A stretch of 24,206 nt of DNA from assembly GCA_023230025.1 (NCBI GenBank), contig JALNYD010000015.1:1-24206 (forward strand), given 5' to 3'. The number at the start of each line of letters is the position of its first letter. Positions within the stretch are counted from its first letter, which is position 1. Positions 1 to 8,001 of this stretch are shown piece after piece. The stretch comes from Candidatus Cloacimonadota bacterium (GTDB lineage Bacteria; Cloacimonadota; Cloacimonadia; Cloacimonadales; Cloacimonadaceae). The notes under the pieces were generated by a model. It searched no databases. It worked only from the letters and a program-made list of their open reading frames with translations, and had not been told where the DNA came from. A program made the position numbers and the translations under genes.

Positions 1-834
1 CTGATGGTGTATTTTGAGGAGCATCCGACTGAAGCTAAGAACATCTCCATGAAAAGCGTGATGGCCGCCCGTAGCCGTGAAGCTGCCCGCAAAGCCAGAG
101 AGCTTACGCGCCGCAAATCTGTGCTGGAAAGCGGCTCTCTTCCCGGTAAGCTGGCAGACTGCACGATCAACGATCCCGCAAAGACCGAGCTATTCCTGGT
201 GGAAGGAGACTCTGCCGGAGGATCTGCCAAACAGGGTAGAGACCGTAGCTATCAGGCCATCCTGGCGCTGTGGGGCAAGATGCTGAATACTGAAAAAGCC
301 CGTGTTGACAGGGTATTGAACAACGATAAGATTCAACCGATCATTCTGGCTTTGGGAGCTGGCATTGGTCAGGAGTTTGATGTGACTCGTCTGCGTTATC
401 ACAAGATCATCATCATGGCGGACGCAGATGTTGATGGAGCGCATATCAGCACCCTATTGATGACCTTCTTCTACCGCTACATGCGCCCCCTGATCGAGCA
501 AGGCTATCTTTACATCGCCATGCCCCCGCTATTCCTGGTGCGTAAAGGCAAACAAAAGCGTTATGTGTTTTCGGAAGCTGAGCGCGATGCAGCATTGCAG
601 GAATTTGGTGAAAAAGGCGTGTTTATCCAACGCTATAAAGGTCTTGGTGAAATGAACGCCGAACAGCTTTGGGAAACCACTATGGATCCTGAATCGCGTA
701 CCATGATCGCAGTGCGGATGGATGATGCCATCGAGGCCGATCGTTTGTTTACCATTCTGATGGGTGATGAAGTGGAACCTCGCAGAGAGTTCATCCAGGC
801 CAATGCCCGTTACGTAAAAAATCTTGATATTTAA
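1..834 (+). CDS. gyrB: DNA gyrase subunit B, C-terminal part (5' truncated by window edge)
   Basis: This is the ATPase/TOPRIM subunit of DNA gyrase, which introduces negative supercoils together with GyrA. The reading frame is open from the first base, so the ATG at 4 is an internal codon and the ATPase and transducer domains lie outside the window. The TOPRIM domain shows EGDSAGGSAKQGRDR at about codons 67-81 counted from base 4 and DADVDGAHI near 137-145, which supply the acidic metal ligands. QRYKGLGEMNAEQLWETTMD follows near the C terminus, as is typical of GyrB. The segment normally reading PLKGK or PLRGK reads ALWGK, so a tryptophan (271-273) replaces the basic residue. The gene ends 12 bp before gyrA and is clearly in one operon with it. 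ParE is the alternative, but adjacency to gyrA and the C-terminal motifs favour GyrB. Confidence 0.96.
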   Translation: MMVYFEEHPTEAKNISMKSVMAARSREAARKARELTRRKSVLESGSLPGKLADCTINDPAKTELFLVEGDSAGGSAKQGRDRSYQAILALWGKMLNTEKARVDRVLNNDKIQPIILALGAGIGQEFDVTRLRYHKIIIMADADVDGAHISTLLMTFFYRYMRPLIEQGYLYIAMPPLFLVRKGKQKRYVFSEAERDAALQEFGEKGVFIQRYKGLGEMNAEQLWETTMDPESRTMIAVRMDDAIEADRLFTILMGDEVEPRREFIQANARYVKNLDI

Positions 835-846
835 TGGAGTTTATAG

Positions 847-3474
847 ATGTCTGATAACAACAGAATAATCCCTACTCAGATCGAAGATCATCTTAAACAG
901 GCTTATCTGGATTATTCCATGAGCGTGATCGTATCACGTGCCCTGCCTGATATCCGGGACGGTCTGAAACCTTCCCAAAGACGCATCCTGTTTGCGATGC
1001 ACGAGCTCAATCTCAGCCCCGGCGGGCATTTCCGTAAATGTGCCAAGATCGCCGGTGATACCTCCGGAAACTACCACCCACATGGTGAACAGGTTGTATA
1101 TCCGACCCTGGTGCGCATGGCTCAACCCTGGATTATGCGCTATCAACTGATCGATGGTCAGGGAAACTTTGGGTCCATCGATGGTGATCCACCTGCGGCT
1201 ATGCGTTACACTGAAGCCCGTATGCAAAAGATTACCACAGAAATGCTTGGTGAAATCGATAAAGACACAGTAGATTTTAAAAGCAACTATGACGAAACCC
1301 GCAAAGAGCCTGAGGTTTTCCCCGCCCGTACACCCAATCTGCTGATCAATGGTTCATCCGGTATTGCTGTGGGTATGGCAACCAATATGCCACCCCACAA
1401 CATTGGTGAAGTGAGTGATGCCATCATCGCTTTGATCGATAATCCAGACCTTCAACCCCTGGATTTGCTGCAATACATCAAGGGACCGGATTTTCCCACT
1501 GGAGGATTCATCCTTGGTAGTGACGGCATCAGAGATTACTTTGAAACCGGAAGAGGGCGGGTCTTGGTTCGTGGTGAGATGGAAATCGAAACCATGGCTA
1601 ATGATAGTGAACGCATCATCATCCGTTCCATCCCCTACCAGACCACAACGTCTCTGTTGATTGAGCGAATGGTGGAACTGGTCAAAGAAAAACGCATTGA
1701 GGGAATCAGCGATATTCGCGATGAATCCGGGCGCGACGGCATGCGCATCGTGATCCAGGTGAAGCGCAATCATGATGCAAACGTGGTGCAAAACCTGCTC
1801 TACAAATACACGCAGATGCAAAGTACCTTTGGCGTGATCAACCTCTGCCTGCGCGATGGCATCCCAGAAGTATTGAATATGAAGGAGTTGGTGAACAACT
1901 TCATCGAGTTCCGTCATGATGTCATCTTGCGCCGCACTCAGTTTGAGCTACGTAATGCCGAAGCCCGGCTGCACATTTTGGAAGGTTATCGCATCGCCCT
2001 GGATCATCTGGATGAGGTGATTGCCACCATCCGCGCATCTGCTACTCCTCCGGAAGCCAGCATCGCCTTGCAAGAGAAGTTTGGACTCTCCGAGATTCAG
2101 GCAAAAGCAATCCTGGATATGAGGCTGCAACGCTTGACCGGATTGGAACGGGACAAGATTGAACAGGAATACCGCGAGATCCTGGATCTGATCATCCAGT
2201 TGCGCGCTCTGGTGGAAAACAGAGAGTTGCGTTTGGACAAGATCAAGGAAGAAACGCTGGAGATCAAGGACAAATTTGCTGATCCCCGTCGGACTGCAAT
2301 AATTGAGGGACGCGGCGGAAGCTTCAATATGGAAGATCTGATTGCCGACGACATGATGGTAATCACGATCACTCATGACGGCTACGTGAAGCGTTTGCCG
2401 GTTGATACCTACAGAGTGCAGGGACGCGGAGGCAAGGGCCTCAGCGCATCCAATCTCAAAGAGCAGGATTTCATCCAATACCTCTTTGTTGCCAATGCCC
2501 ATGATTACATTCTGCTCTTTACGGATCATGGCATGTGTCACTGGCTGAAAGTCTATACCATCCCCGAAGCCAGCCGCACCGCCCGAGGTAAGGCCATTGT
2601 GAATCTGGTGAAATTCTCTGAAGGAGAAAAGATCAAAGCCTTCGTGACGCTCAGAGAGTTTAATCCCGAGCAAAACATCATTATGTGCACACGTAATGGC
2701 TTGATCAAAAAGACCTCGCTGGCTGCCTATTCTCACCCCCGTAGTAATGGTATCCGCGCCATCAAGCTGCTGGATGGTGATGAACTGATCGATGCCAGAA
2801 TCTCCTCAGTTGGAGACCACATCCTGCTGGCAACCCGTTTTGGGTACAACAACCGCTTTGATGAAAGCGAAGCCAGGGCAATGGGACGCAATACCAAGGG
2901 TGTTCGTGGGATCAGATTGCGCGACGAAGACTATGTGATCTCCATGGCAATCATCAATGCCGAATATATCAAAGATAACGGTGATGAATCCGAAAACCTG
3001 CCCAACCTTCTGGCTATCAGTGAAAACGGATTTGGCAAACGCAGCCCGATCTCAGCATATCCAGTCAACGTTCACCGTGGCGGTAAAGGTGTGATCACCA
3101 TGAATACATCAGCCCGTAACGGCATGATGGCAGCGCTGATGCTGGTGACTGATGAAGATGATTTGATGATCATCACCAAGGATGGCATGATTATCCGTCA
3201 AGCAGTCAAAGAAGTGAAAATCACTCAAAGCAGAAATACTCAGGGAGTACGTTTGATCAACCTCAGCAAAGGCGATCAAGTGTGTGATATCACCTGCGTG
3301 CCACCTGAAAATGAAGATGAAGACAACCTGGAAAAGAAAGTGGAAGAGCTCAAAAAGGCCCCTCCACGCACTCAATTCAACACGCAACAAAGCGATGAGG
3401 ATGATCTTGAAGATGAGATCGATGACACTGAGGAAATCGACACCGCCGATGATGCGGATGATTCTGAAGAATAG
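847..3474 (+). CDS. gyrA: DNA gyrase subunit A
   Basis: This is the breakage-reunion subunit of gyrase, 875 residues, which is normal for GyrA. The N-terminal YLDYSMSVIVSRALPDIRDG block and the catalytic tyrosine in AMRYTEARM (Tyr121) are intact. A long coiled-coil and tower region follows. The C-terminal beta-pinwheel begins around residue 510 and carries a GyrA-box, QGRGGKG, which separates it from most ParC proteins. The tail (about 840-875) is extremely acidic. The quinolone-resistance-determining region reads GNYHPHGEQVVYPTLVRMAQ, so Gln82 and Pro86 occupy the places of E. coli Ser83 and Asp87. The ATG at 847 follows a GGAG 7 nt upstream and lies 12 bp after the gyrB stop. The last bases overlap the next gene. 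Confidence 0.97.
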   Translation: MSDNNRIIPTQIEDHLKQAYLDYSMSVIVSRALPDIRDGLKPSQRRILFAMHELNLSPGGHFRKCAKIAGDTSGNYHPHGEQVVYPTLVRMAQPWIMRYQLIDGQGNFGSIDGDPPAAMRYTEARMQKITTEMLGEIDKDTVDFKSNYDETRKEPEVFPARTPNLLINGSSGIAVGMATNMPPHNIGEVSDAIIALIDNPDLQPLDLLQYIKGPDFPTGGFILGSDGIRDYFETGRGRVLVRGEMEIETMANDSERIIIRSIPYQTTTSLLIERMVELVKEKRIEGISDIRDESGRDGMRIVIQVKRNHDANVVQNLLYKYTQMQSTFGVINLCLRDGIPEVLNMKELVNNFIEFRHDVILRRTQFELRNAEARLHILEGYRIALDHLDEVIATIRASATPPEASIALQEKFGLSEIQAKAILDMRLQRLTGLERDKIEQEYREILDLIIQLRALVENRELRLDKIKEETLEIKDKFADPRRTAIIEGRGGSFNMEDLIADDMMVITITHDGYVKRLPVDTYRVQGRGGKGLSASNLKEQDFIQYLFVANAHDYILLFTDHGMCHWLKVYTIPEASRTARGKAIVNLVKFSEGEKIKAFVTLREFNPEQNIIMCTRNGLIKKTSLAAYSHPRSNGIRAIKLLDGDELIDARISSVGDHILLATRFGYNNRFDESEARAMGRNTKGVRGIRLRDEDYVISMAIINAEYIKDNGDESENLPNLLAISENGFGKRSPISAYPVNVHRGGKGVITMNTSARNGMMAALMLVTDEDDLMIITKDGMIIRQAVKEVKITQSRNTQGVRLINLSKGDQVCDITCVPPENEDEDNLEKKVEELKKAPPRTQFNTQQSDEDDLEDEIDDTEEIDTADDADDSEE

Positions 3475-4015
3475 CATCGTAGCCTTACTCCTGCTAGTGC
3501 TGGCCGGTTGCGCTATCAAGCGCTTCCAGCCAGCCCCGGGAGACTATTTAATCGAAGACCGTTTTGCCATTGTGAGGACGGATAGCCTGGTAATAGCCCT
3601 CCGTCCTCAAACTTATCGCAGTCCCAACGGAACCGTGGGAAATATCTTCTTTTCCATCTTTATGAGTGTGCAAAACATCAGCACCCATACTATTGAGCTT
3701 AAGAGAAACGCTTTTTTTGTGTTGGTGGATAATAAGCAGGCTCGCCCTTTGCCAATTGATTGGATAACGATAGGATTTTCCAGTCCCATTTCCTGGGATT
3801 GGCAAGATCCCATGAATCCCATCCAGAACAGGGATCCGGATTGGCAGCAGATCCAGGAAGATCGTTATGACATGATAGCCTCTGCTTTTAGTTTTGGGGA
3901 ACTGCTTAGCGGCGCCAGGATGGAAGGATATGTCTTTTATGATCCCCCGGTTACTCATGCAGATAGCATTGAGGTGGATATCTTTGGCCAGCGGGTGAAG
4001 TTTGTGAAGAAGTAA
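3449..4015 (+). CDS. Small predicted lipoprotein downstream of gyrA
   Basis: I do not recognise a named family. The gene starts inside the 3' end of gyrA in another frame. Candidate ATGs lie at 3449, 3452 and 3458 with no good SD, so translation is probably coupled to gyrA. The N terminus has basic residues, a hydrophobic stretch and the lipobox VLAGC, predicting lipidation at Cys21 from the first ATG. The mature part, about 170 residues, looks all-beta: a segment with MSVQNIST and FFVLVDN resembles the first strands of Ig-like DUF4352-type lipoproteins, and the end has GARMEGYVFYDPP, like the closing strands of such folds. This resemblance is weak and is inference only. It probably sits in the periplasm or on the outer membrane. 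The frame opens upstream to 3284, but that extension is a shadow of gyrA. Confidence 0.8.
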   Translation: MMRMILKNSIVALLLLVLAGCAIKRFQPAPGDYLIEDRFAIVRTDSLVIALRPQTYRSPNGTVGNIFFSIFMSVQNISTHTIELKRNAFFVLVDNKQARPLPIDWITIGFSSPISWDWQDPMNPIQNRDPDWQQIQEDRYDMIASAFSFGELLSGARMEGYVFYDPPVTHADSIEVDIFGQRVKFVKK

Positions 4016-4120
4016 AGGGTTCAGAATGAACTTAACGGTGATGAAAGCTTGGAGATATGATTGCAGGCGTCTGGTCCACTGAAAAAGCGCAATGCTGACT
4101 TTTCTTGACCTGTAGCCTCG

Positions 4121-4141
4121 TTCGACATGAGACGTGTCGAA
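4121..4141. repeat. Perfect 7-bp inverted repeat between convergent genes
   Basis: TTCGACA (4121-4127) and TGTCGAA (4135-4141) form a 7-bp stem around a 7-nt loop. The hairpin sits in the 162-bp gap between the ends of two convergent operons (lipoprotein genes ending at 4015 and 4178). No T-tract follows on either strand, so it is not a classical intrinsic terminator, though it could still terminate or stabilise 3' ends. I see no gene in 4016-4177. Confidence 0.5.
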
Positions 4142-4177
4142 TCCTATGGGCTTTCTTGTGAACCCCAATGGCATCAA

Positions 4178-4708
4178 TCAGGGATTAAAACTTAGCTGTC
4201 GGGTTTGATCCTGCTGAACAAGTAATCCAGTGTAGTAGTAATAATTAAAGTTTTGATCCTGAATCTTTAGATCCCAATAGGCAGGATTCAGGCTGATCAA
4301 TCGAGAACTACCCCCAGGCAGATTGCTTTCCAGGATATTGCTCCCCCAATCGTTAGTTCCAGCCTGGCTGAGATATGCCTCCCTGATACTACGAGTAGAA
4401 GTATTCCGGAGGCGTAAGGCTCCACAATTTGGCTCCAGGGTAACGCTTTGCCCACCTCCCAGGTTCATATCCACGTACAGCACTCCTGGCCAGATGTGAT
4501 CTCCATGATACAGAATTGCGACATCATTGGGACCAGATACTCCGAAACTTCGAGTGCTACCAGGAGGGATATAGCGTTCAGCCCCGCTATCGATGCGAAT
4601 CCAGGCCTCACCGGTGCTGTTGTTCTTGACCACTAATTCGTTTTCTGAAAAACAGGCGCCAATGAAAAGCATCATCAGCGCCGTAAGACAAATCAGGATT
4701 CGGATCAT
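4178..4708 (-). CDS. Predicted lipoprotein with two similar beta domains, distal gene of the tig-clpP-clpX operon
   Basis: I do not recognise the family. The 176-residue product begins with a short basic region, a hydrophobic core and the lipobox FIGAC, predicting lipidation at Cys19. The mature protein seems to contain two related halves: residues 28-70 (NNSTGEAW, then PPGSTRSFGV, then NDVAILYHG) match in layout residues 102-151 (NTSTRSIREA, then PGGSSRLISL, then AYWDLKIQD). This suggests a duplicated beta-sandwich with an asparagine/serine-rich opening turn. A tyrosine run, YYYY, occurs near 156-159. The ATG at 4706-4708 is preceded by GGAG at a good distance and lies 13 bp after the clpX stop, so it is probably cotranscribed with clpX. 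An envelope-localised role is inferred from the signal only. Confidence 0.8.
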   Translation of the reverse strand: MIRILICLTALMMLFIGACFSENELVVKNNSTGEAWIRIDSGAERYIPPGSTRSFGVSGPNDVAILYHGDHIWPGVLYVDMNLGGGQSVTLEPNCGALRLRNTSTRSIREAYLSQAGTNDWGSNILESNLPGGSSRLISLNPAYWDLKIQDQNFNYYYYTGLLVQQDQTRQLSFNP

Positions 4709-4721
4709 GGAAGATCTCCGG

Positions 4722-5969
4722 TCAATCCTCTCCCGCAGCTTTAGCCCGGGAACGCATGGGCTTGATCATTGTAAAATCAGGTTCCTGGCTTCCATTTACT
4801 ACTCCAGGAGTAATGGTGCAGCTTTGAATGCTGCTGTTATCAGGAAGATCATACATAATCTTGATCATGAATCCTTCCATGATTGAACGCAGACCCCGTG
4901 CGCCAGTCTTTTGAGCGATGGCAATCCGGGCAATTTCCTTTAGGGCTGCGGTGTCAAACTCCAGTTGCACACCATCCATCTCAAACAGCTTTTGATATTG
5001 CTTACAGATGGCGTTTTTGGGCTCGGTCAAGATATCAATCAAAGCCTCTTCACTAAGTTCATGCAAGGTACAGATCACCGGCATCCGGCCGATAAGTTCC
5101 GGAATCAATCCATATTTGAGCAGATCATGCGGGGTTGTGTGATCAAAGATGTTTGTTTCCTCAGTCTTTTCTCCCAGATCCACATCAAAGCCGATGGCCT
5201 TCTTGTCGGTGCGTTCCTTGATGATCTTTTCCAGACCAAAGAATGCGCCGCCCGCGATGAAGAGGATATTTTTGGTATCCACTTCGATGAACTCCTGTTG
5301 AGGATGCTTGCGCCCACCTTTGGGGGGAACGTTCACCTTGGTGCCTTCCAGGATCTTCAACAGTGCCTGCTGAACCCCTTCACCGGACACATCACGGGTG
5401 ATGGATGGAGTCTCGCTCTTGCGGGATATCTTGTCGATTTCATCAATATATACGATCCCGCGTTCAGCCTTGGCAATGTCATAATTTGCGCTTTGCAGCA
5501 GGCGTACCAGGATGTTTTCCACATCTTCGCCCACGTAACCAGCCTCAGTAAGGGTAGTAGCGTCGCTAATCGCAAATGGTACTTCCAGGAAGCGAGCCAA
5601 AGTCTGCGCAATCAGGGTTTTACCGCTGCCAGTTGGGCCAATCATCAGAATATTGCTTTTGTCCAGATCAACTTCATCGTTGCTATTCTGCTTGAAAATA
5701 CGTTTGTAGTGGTTGTAAACAGCAACCGAAATGATCTCTTTGGCACGATCCTGACCAATGACATATTGATCCAGAAAGCTCTTTATCTTACTGGGAATGG
5801 GATGCGCAAACTCAGCTAAATCTACTTCAGGATGATTGGTTTCGATGATATTGTGACACATCTCGATGCAATCATTGCAGATATTGCCGGCAATGCCCCG
5901 AATCAGATTTGCTACTTCCGATTCATCCCGCCCACAAAAAGAGCAGCTAAGATGTTTTGTATTATTCAA
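4722..5969 (-). CDS. clpX: ATP-dependent Clp protease ATP-binding subunit ClpX
   Basis: This is the AAA+ unfoldase that feeds substrates into ClpP. Numbering from the TTG start I prefer (415 residues): the N-terminal zinc-binding domain has Cys9, Cys12, Cys31 and Cys34. Walker A is GPTGSGKT at 111-118, the pore loop GYVGED at 144-149 and Walker B IVYIDEID at 172-179. The RKH substrate loop is at 220-222, the ClpP-docking IGF loop at 259-261, the arginine finger in LIPELIGR at about 295 and sensor 2 in GARGLR at about 356-361. All key residues are present. The TTG at 5967-5969 lies 1 nt after the clpP stop and has an AGGAG 7 nt upstream. The GTG at 5993 also opens the frame, but it has no SD and lies before that AGGAG, so I reject it. 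Confidence 0.96.
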   Translation of the reverse strand: MNNTKHLSCSFCGRDESEVANLIRGIAGNICNDCIEMCHNIIETNHPEVDLAEFAHPIPSKIKSFLDQYVIGQDRAKEIISVAVYNHYKRIFKQNSNDEVDLDKSNILMIGPTGSGKTLIAQTLARFLEVPFAISDATTLTEAGYVGEDVENILVRLLQSANYDIAKAERGIVYIDEIDKISRKSETPSITRDVSGEGVQQALLKILEGTKVNVPPKGGRKHPQQEFIEVDTKNILFIAGGAFFGLEKIIKERTDKKAIGFDVDLGEKTEETNIFDHTTPHDLLKYGLIPELIGRMPVICTLHELSEEALIDILTEPKNAICKQYQKLFEMDGVQLEFDTAALKEIARIAIAQKTGARGLRSIMEGFMIKIMYDLPDNSSIQSCTITPGVVNGSQEPDFTMIKPMRSRAKAAGED

Positions 5970-5981
5970 ATTACTTCTCCT
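5967..5981 (-). promoter_or_regulatory. Ribosome binding site deciding the clpX TTG start
   Basis: Read on the minus strand, AGGAG occupies 5981-5977, followed by a 7-nt spacer that contains the clpP stop TAA (5973-5971), then TTG at 5969-5967. The spacing is ideal, and the resulting N terminus starts nine residues before the first zinc-finger cysteine, as in typical ClpX proteins. Stop and start are one base apart, so re-initiation by ribosomes leaving clpP is likely. Confidence 0.75.
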
Positions 5982-6570
5982 GCTTTTGATCACGCTGAGC
6001 GATCACTTCATCGATCAGGCCATAAGCTTTGGCTTCTTCTGCACTCATAAAATAGTCGCGATCGGTATCCTGGCTAAGTTGCTCAATGCTTTTCCCGGTG
6101 TGATGATGGAGAATCTCATTCATCCTGCCGCGCAGATAAAGAATCTCGCGAGCCTGGATTTCCACATCAGCGGCTCTGCCCTGAGTGCCGCCCCAGGGTT
6201 GGTGAATCATCACACGGCTATTGGGTAATGCGGTACGCTTCCCTTTGGCTCCGGCAGCCAGCAATACAGCCCCCATCGAAGCGGCCATGCCGATGCAAAT
6301 CGTAGATACCTGCGGTTTGATATATTGCATGGTGTCGTAGATGGCAAGACCAGAGCTGATGCTACCTCCAGGACTATTGATGTACATATAGATATCGCGG
6401 CTGGGATCTTCCCCTTCCAGGTGCAATAACTGAGCAACCACTGTGTTGGCCAGATTGTCGTCAATTGGACCACCCACAAAGATAATGCGATCCTTTAACA
6501 AACGGCTGTAAATGTCATAGGCGCGTTCGCCGCGTCCTACCTGTTCGATCACCATCGGGATGTAGTTCAT
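5971..6570 (-). CDS. clpP: ATP-dependent Clp protease proteolytic subunit ClpP
   Basis: This is the serine peptidase that forms the tetradecameric degradation chamber used with ClpX. The 199-residue length is typical. The catalytic triad is visible: Ser98 in GMAASMGA, His123 in VMIHQPWGG and Asp172 in DTDRDYFMS. The oxyanion-hole segment NSPGGSISSGLAIYDTM lies at 65-81. The propeptide, if any, is short (MNYIPMVIEQ). The ATG overlaps the tig stop in an ATGA arrangement (6567-6570) with AGGAAG upstream, so translation is coupled to tig. The gene sits in the common tig-clpP-clpX order. Confidence 0.97.
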   Translation of the reverse strand: MNYIPMVIEQVGRGERAYDIYSRLLKDRIIFVGGPIDDNLANTVVAQLLHLEGEDPSRDIYMYINSPGGSISSGLAIYDTMQYIKPQVSTICIGMAASMGAVLLAAGAKGKRTALPNSRVMIHQPWGGTQGRAADVEIQAREILYLRGRMNEILHHHTGKSIEQLSQDTDRDYFMSAEEAKAYGLIDEVIAQRDQKQEK

Positions 6571-7877
6571 AGTTCTTCCTCAAGGCCTAGCTCTTCTTCC
6601 ACAAGTTGAGCATCTTCTATTTCGTCCTTTTGCTCTTCAGGCTCCGGGATATAGAAATCCGCAGTCTCAGCAAGCTTGCGCAGAATGAAGTAGTTTTGCA
6701 CATTCTGGCTGAAATCTTCTTCACTGATCTCATCCTTGTGCTTTTCTTTGTAGGCTTCTACGGTAATGTCCTCCAGGATAGCGGAGTGTTTGAAATACTC
6801 TTCCTTCATCTCAGCACTGATCTCCTGGGGCATGTTCTGACGCAAATTACGCAGAATGTACATATTGATCAGATCTTGGGAAATCTGCATTTGGTATTGA
6901 TACTTCAAATATTGACGGTATTCCGGATGAGGGCTGTTCTCTGCTTCCTTATCGGCCAGATAATCAATGGTTTTCTTGGGGAGATCAAAGCGGTTGTCGA
7001 TAAAGAGCTTGCCGATAATGGAAAAGTTCTCAACGTTCAAGTTCTTGTGTTCATTGACCAGGCGCATATCATCAGCAATCTTGGTCTTCATGGCTTCCAT
7101 GCTTTCAAACTCCATATCTTTGGCAAAATCGTCATCCAACTCAGGATATTGCATTCTGCTGATGGAATTGACCATGACCTTCACGGGATACAAGGTGTCA
7201 TTATCCAAAGTCACGCTGGAATTGCGGCTGGTAAGCTTGATCATCTTGCCCTTCAACTCGGTGTCCAGGATGTCACCAGTCTTTTTGCCGATTAATTCTG
7301 GAATGGCACGGGTTTCTGGATTGTCACCTGCAAACAGAGAAGCGTTCAGCTGAAGCTCTTCCGCGTTTAGGGATAAAGTGTATTCTACATCTATATGATC
7401 GTTTTCAATAGCTTCTTCCACGTCCACCACACGAGCATTCTGATTTCGTAATTCTTCCAGATAGCGCGAAACTTCTTCATCCAGCGAAACGGGATGGTAG
7501 GGAACCTTCAAACCATCGAGCTGCTTGAAGGATACAACGGGTTCGTGCTCAAGCTCAATCTTGATCATCATATCCTGACCCTTCTCCCACTGCACGTCCT
7601 TTACATCTGGAAACAACAGGTACTCCAGATTGTGTTCCTTGGCGGCAGTCTCAAAGTATTCATTTACGCTATCCTGCAAGAAATACTCCTTGATGCGATC
7701 AGCATAAGCACGTTCCACCATGGAAAGCGGTGCCTTGCCTTTGCGAAAGCCCGGTACTTCAGCATTCCTGGCTGTTTTCCGAAGGTGCTTCTCCCAGGAT
7801 TGTTCCACTTCCGAAGAAGGAACCTGGATATTTACTTCTGTGGTCACAGAGTTGATGGCTTTTAATTCTACCTGCAC
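6567..7877 (-). CDS. tig: Trigger factor, ribosome-associated chaperone/PPIase
   Basis: Trigger factor binds the ribosomal exit tunnel and folds nascent chains. The 436-residue protein has the N-terminal ribosome-binding signature GFRKGKAP at 43-50 (Phe44-Arg45-Lys46). A middle FKBP-like PPIase domain spans roughly 150-245; it is divergent and lacks an obvious canonical active-site pattern, so isomerase activity is uncertain. The C-terminal domain is helical and charged, ending in a glutamate-rich tail (about 413-436). The start is GTG at 7875-7877 with AAGGAG about 7 nt upstream. The gene begins 29 bp after the 3' end of the tRNA-Leu gene on the same strand with no terminator between, so it is probably read from the tRNA promoter. 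Confidence 0.95.
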   Translation of the reverse strand: MQVELKAINSVTTEVNIQVPSSEVEQSWEKHLRKTARNAEVPGFRKGKAPLSMVERAYADRIKEYFLQDSVNEYFETAAKEHNLEYLLFPDVKDVQWEKGQDMMIKIELEHEPVVSFKQLDGLKVPYHPVSLDEEVSRYLEELRNQNARVVDVEEAIENDHIDVEYTLSLNAEELQLNASLFAGDNPETRAIPELIGKKTGDILDTELKGKMIKLTSRNSSVTLDNDTLYPVKVMVNSISRMQYPELDDDFAKDMEFESMEAMKTKIADDMRLVNEHKNLNVENFSIIGKLFIDNRFDLPKKTIDYLADKEAENSPHPEYRQYLKYQYQMQISQDLINMYILRNLRQNMPQEISAEMKEEYFKHSAILEDITVEAYKEKHKDEISEEDFSQNVQNYFILRKLAETADFYIPEPEEQKDEIEDAQLVEEELGLEEEL

Positions 7878-7906
7878 TTTATTTCTCCTTAATCAAATTC
7901 AAAGGT

Positions 7907-7993
7907 TGGTGCGAAAGAGGGGACTCGAACCCCTACAGGAGTGAACCTACTGGATCCTAAGTCCAGCGCGTCTGCCAATTCCGCCACTTTCGC
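7907..7993 (-). tRNA. tRNA-Leu (anticodon UAG), CCA encoded
   Basis: Read on the minus strand, the acceptor stem GCGAAAG (7993-7987) pairs with CTTTCGC (7917-7911). The anticodon arm is CTGGA-CTTAGGA-TCCAG, giving anticodon TAG, so it reads CUN leucine codons, chiefly CUA. A long variable arm makes it class II, as expected for leucine. The T arm is AGGGG-TTCGAGT-CCCCT. The discriminator is A (7910), and CCA is encoded at 7909-7907. It lies directly upstream of tig. Confidence 0.96.
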
Positions 7994-8001
7994 AAGAGCT
8001 T

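Noticed and set aside
3284..3448. Upstream extension of the gyrA-linked lipoprotein frame
   Set aside because: It would destroy the signal peptide and overlap gyrA by about 190 bp; the lipobox demands a start at 3449-3458.
3548..4177. Minus-strand open frame beginning right after the lipoprotein stop at 4178
   Set aside because: Most of it lies opposite the gyrA-linked lipoprotein gene, it has no SD, and only about 50 codons are in the gap.
4965..5819. Plus-strand open frame of 284 codons opposite clpX
   Set aside because: It lies wholly within a certain clpX gene, has no SD and no recognisable product; it is a shadow frame.
5970..5993. GTG at 5993 as the clpX start
   Set aside because: No SD precedes it, whereas the TTG at 5969 has an ideally placed AGGAG.
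6606..7295. Plus-strand open frame of 229 codons opposite tig
   Set aside because: The hydrophobic translation results from antisense reading of charged tig codons; tig is certain here.
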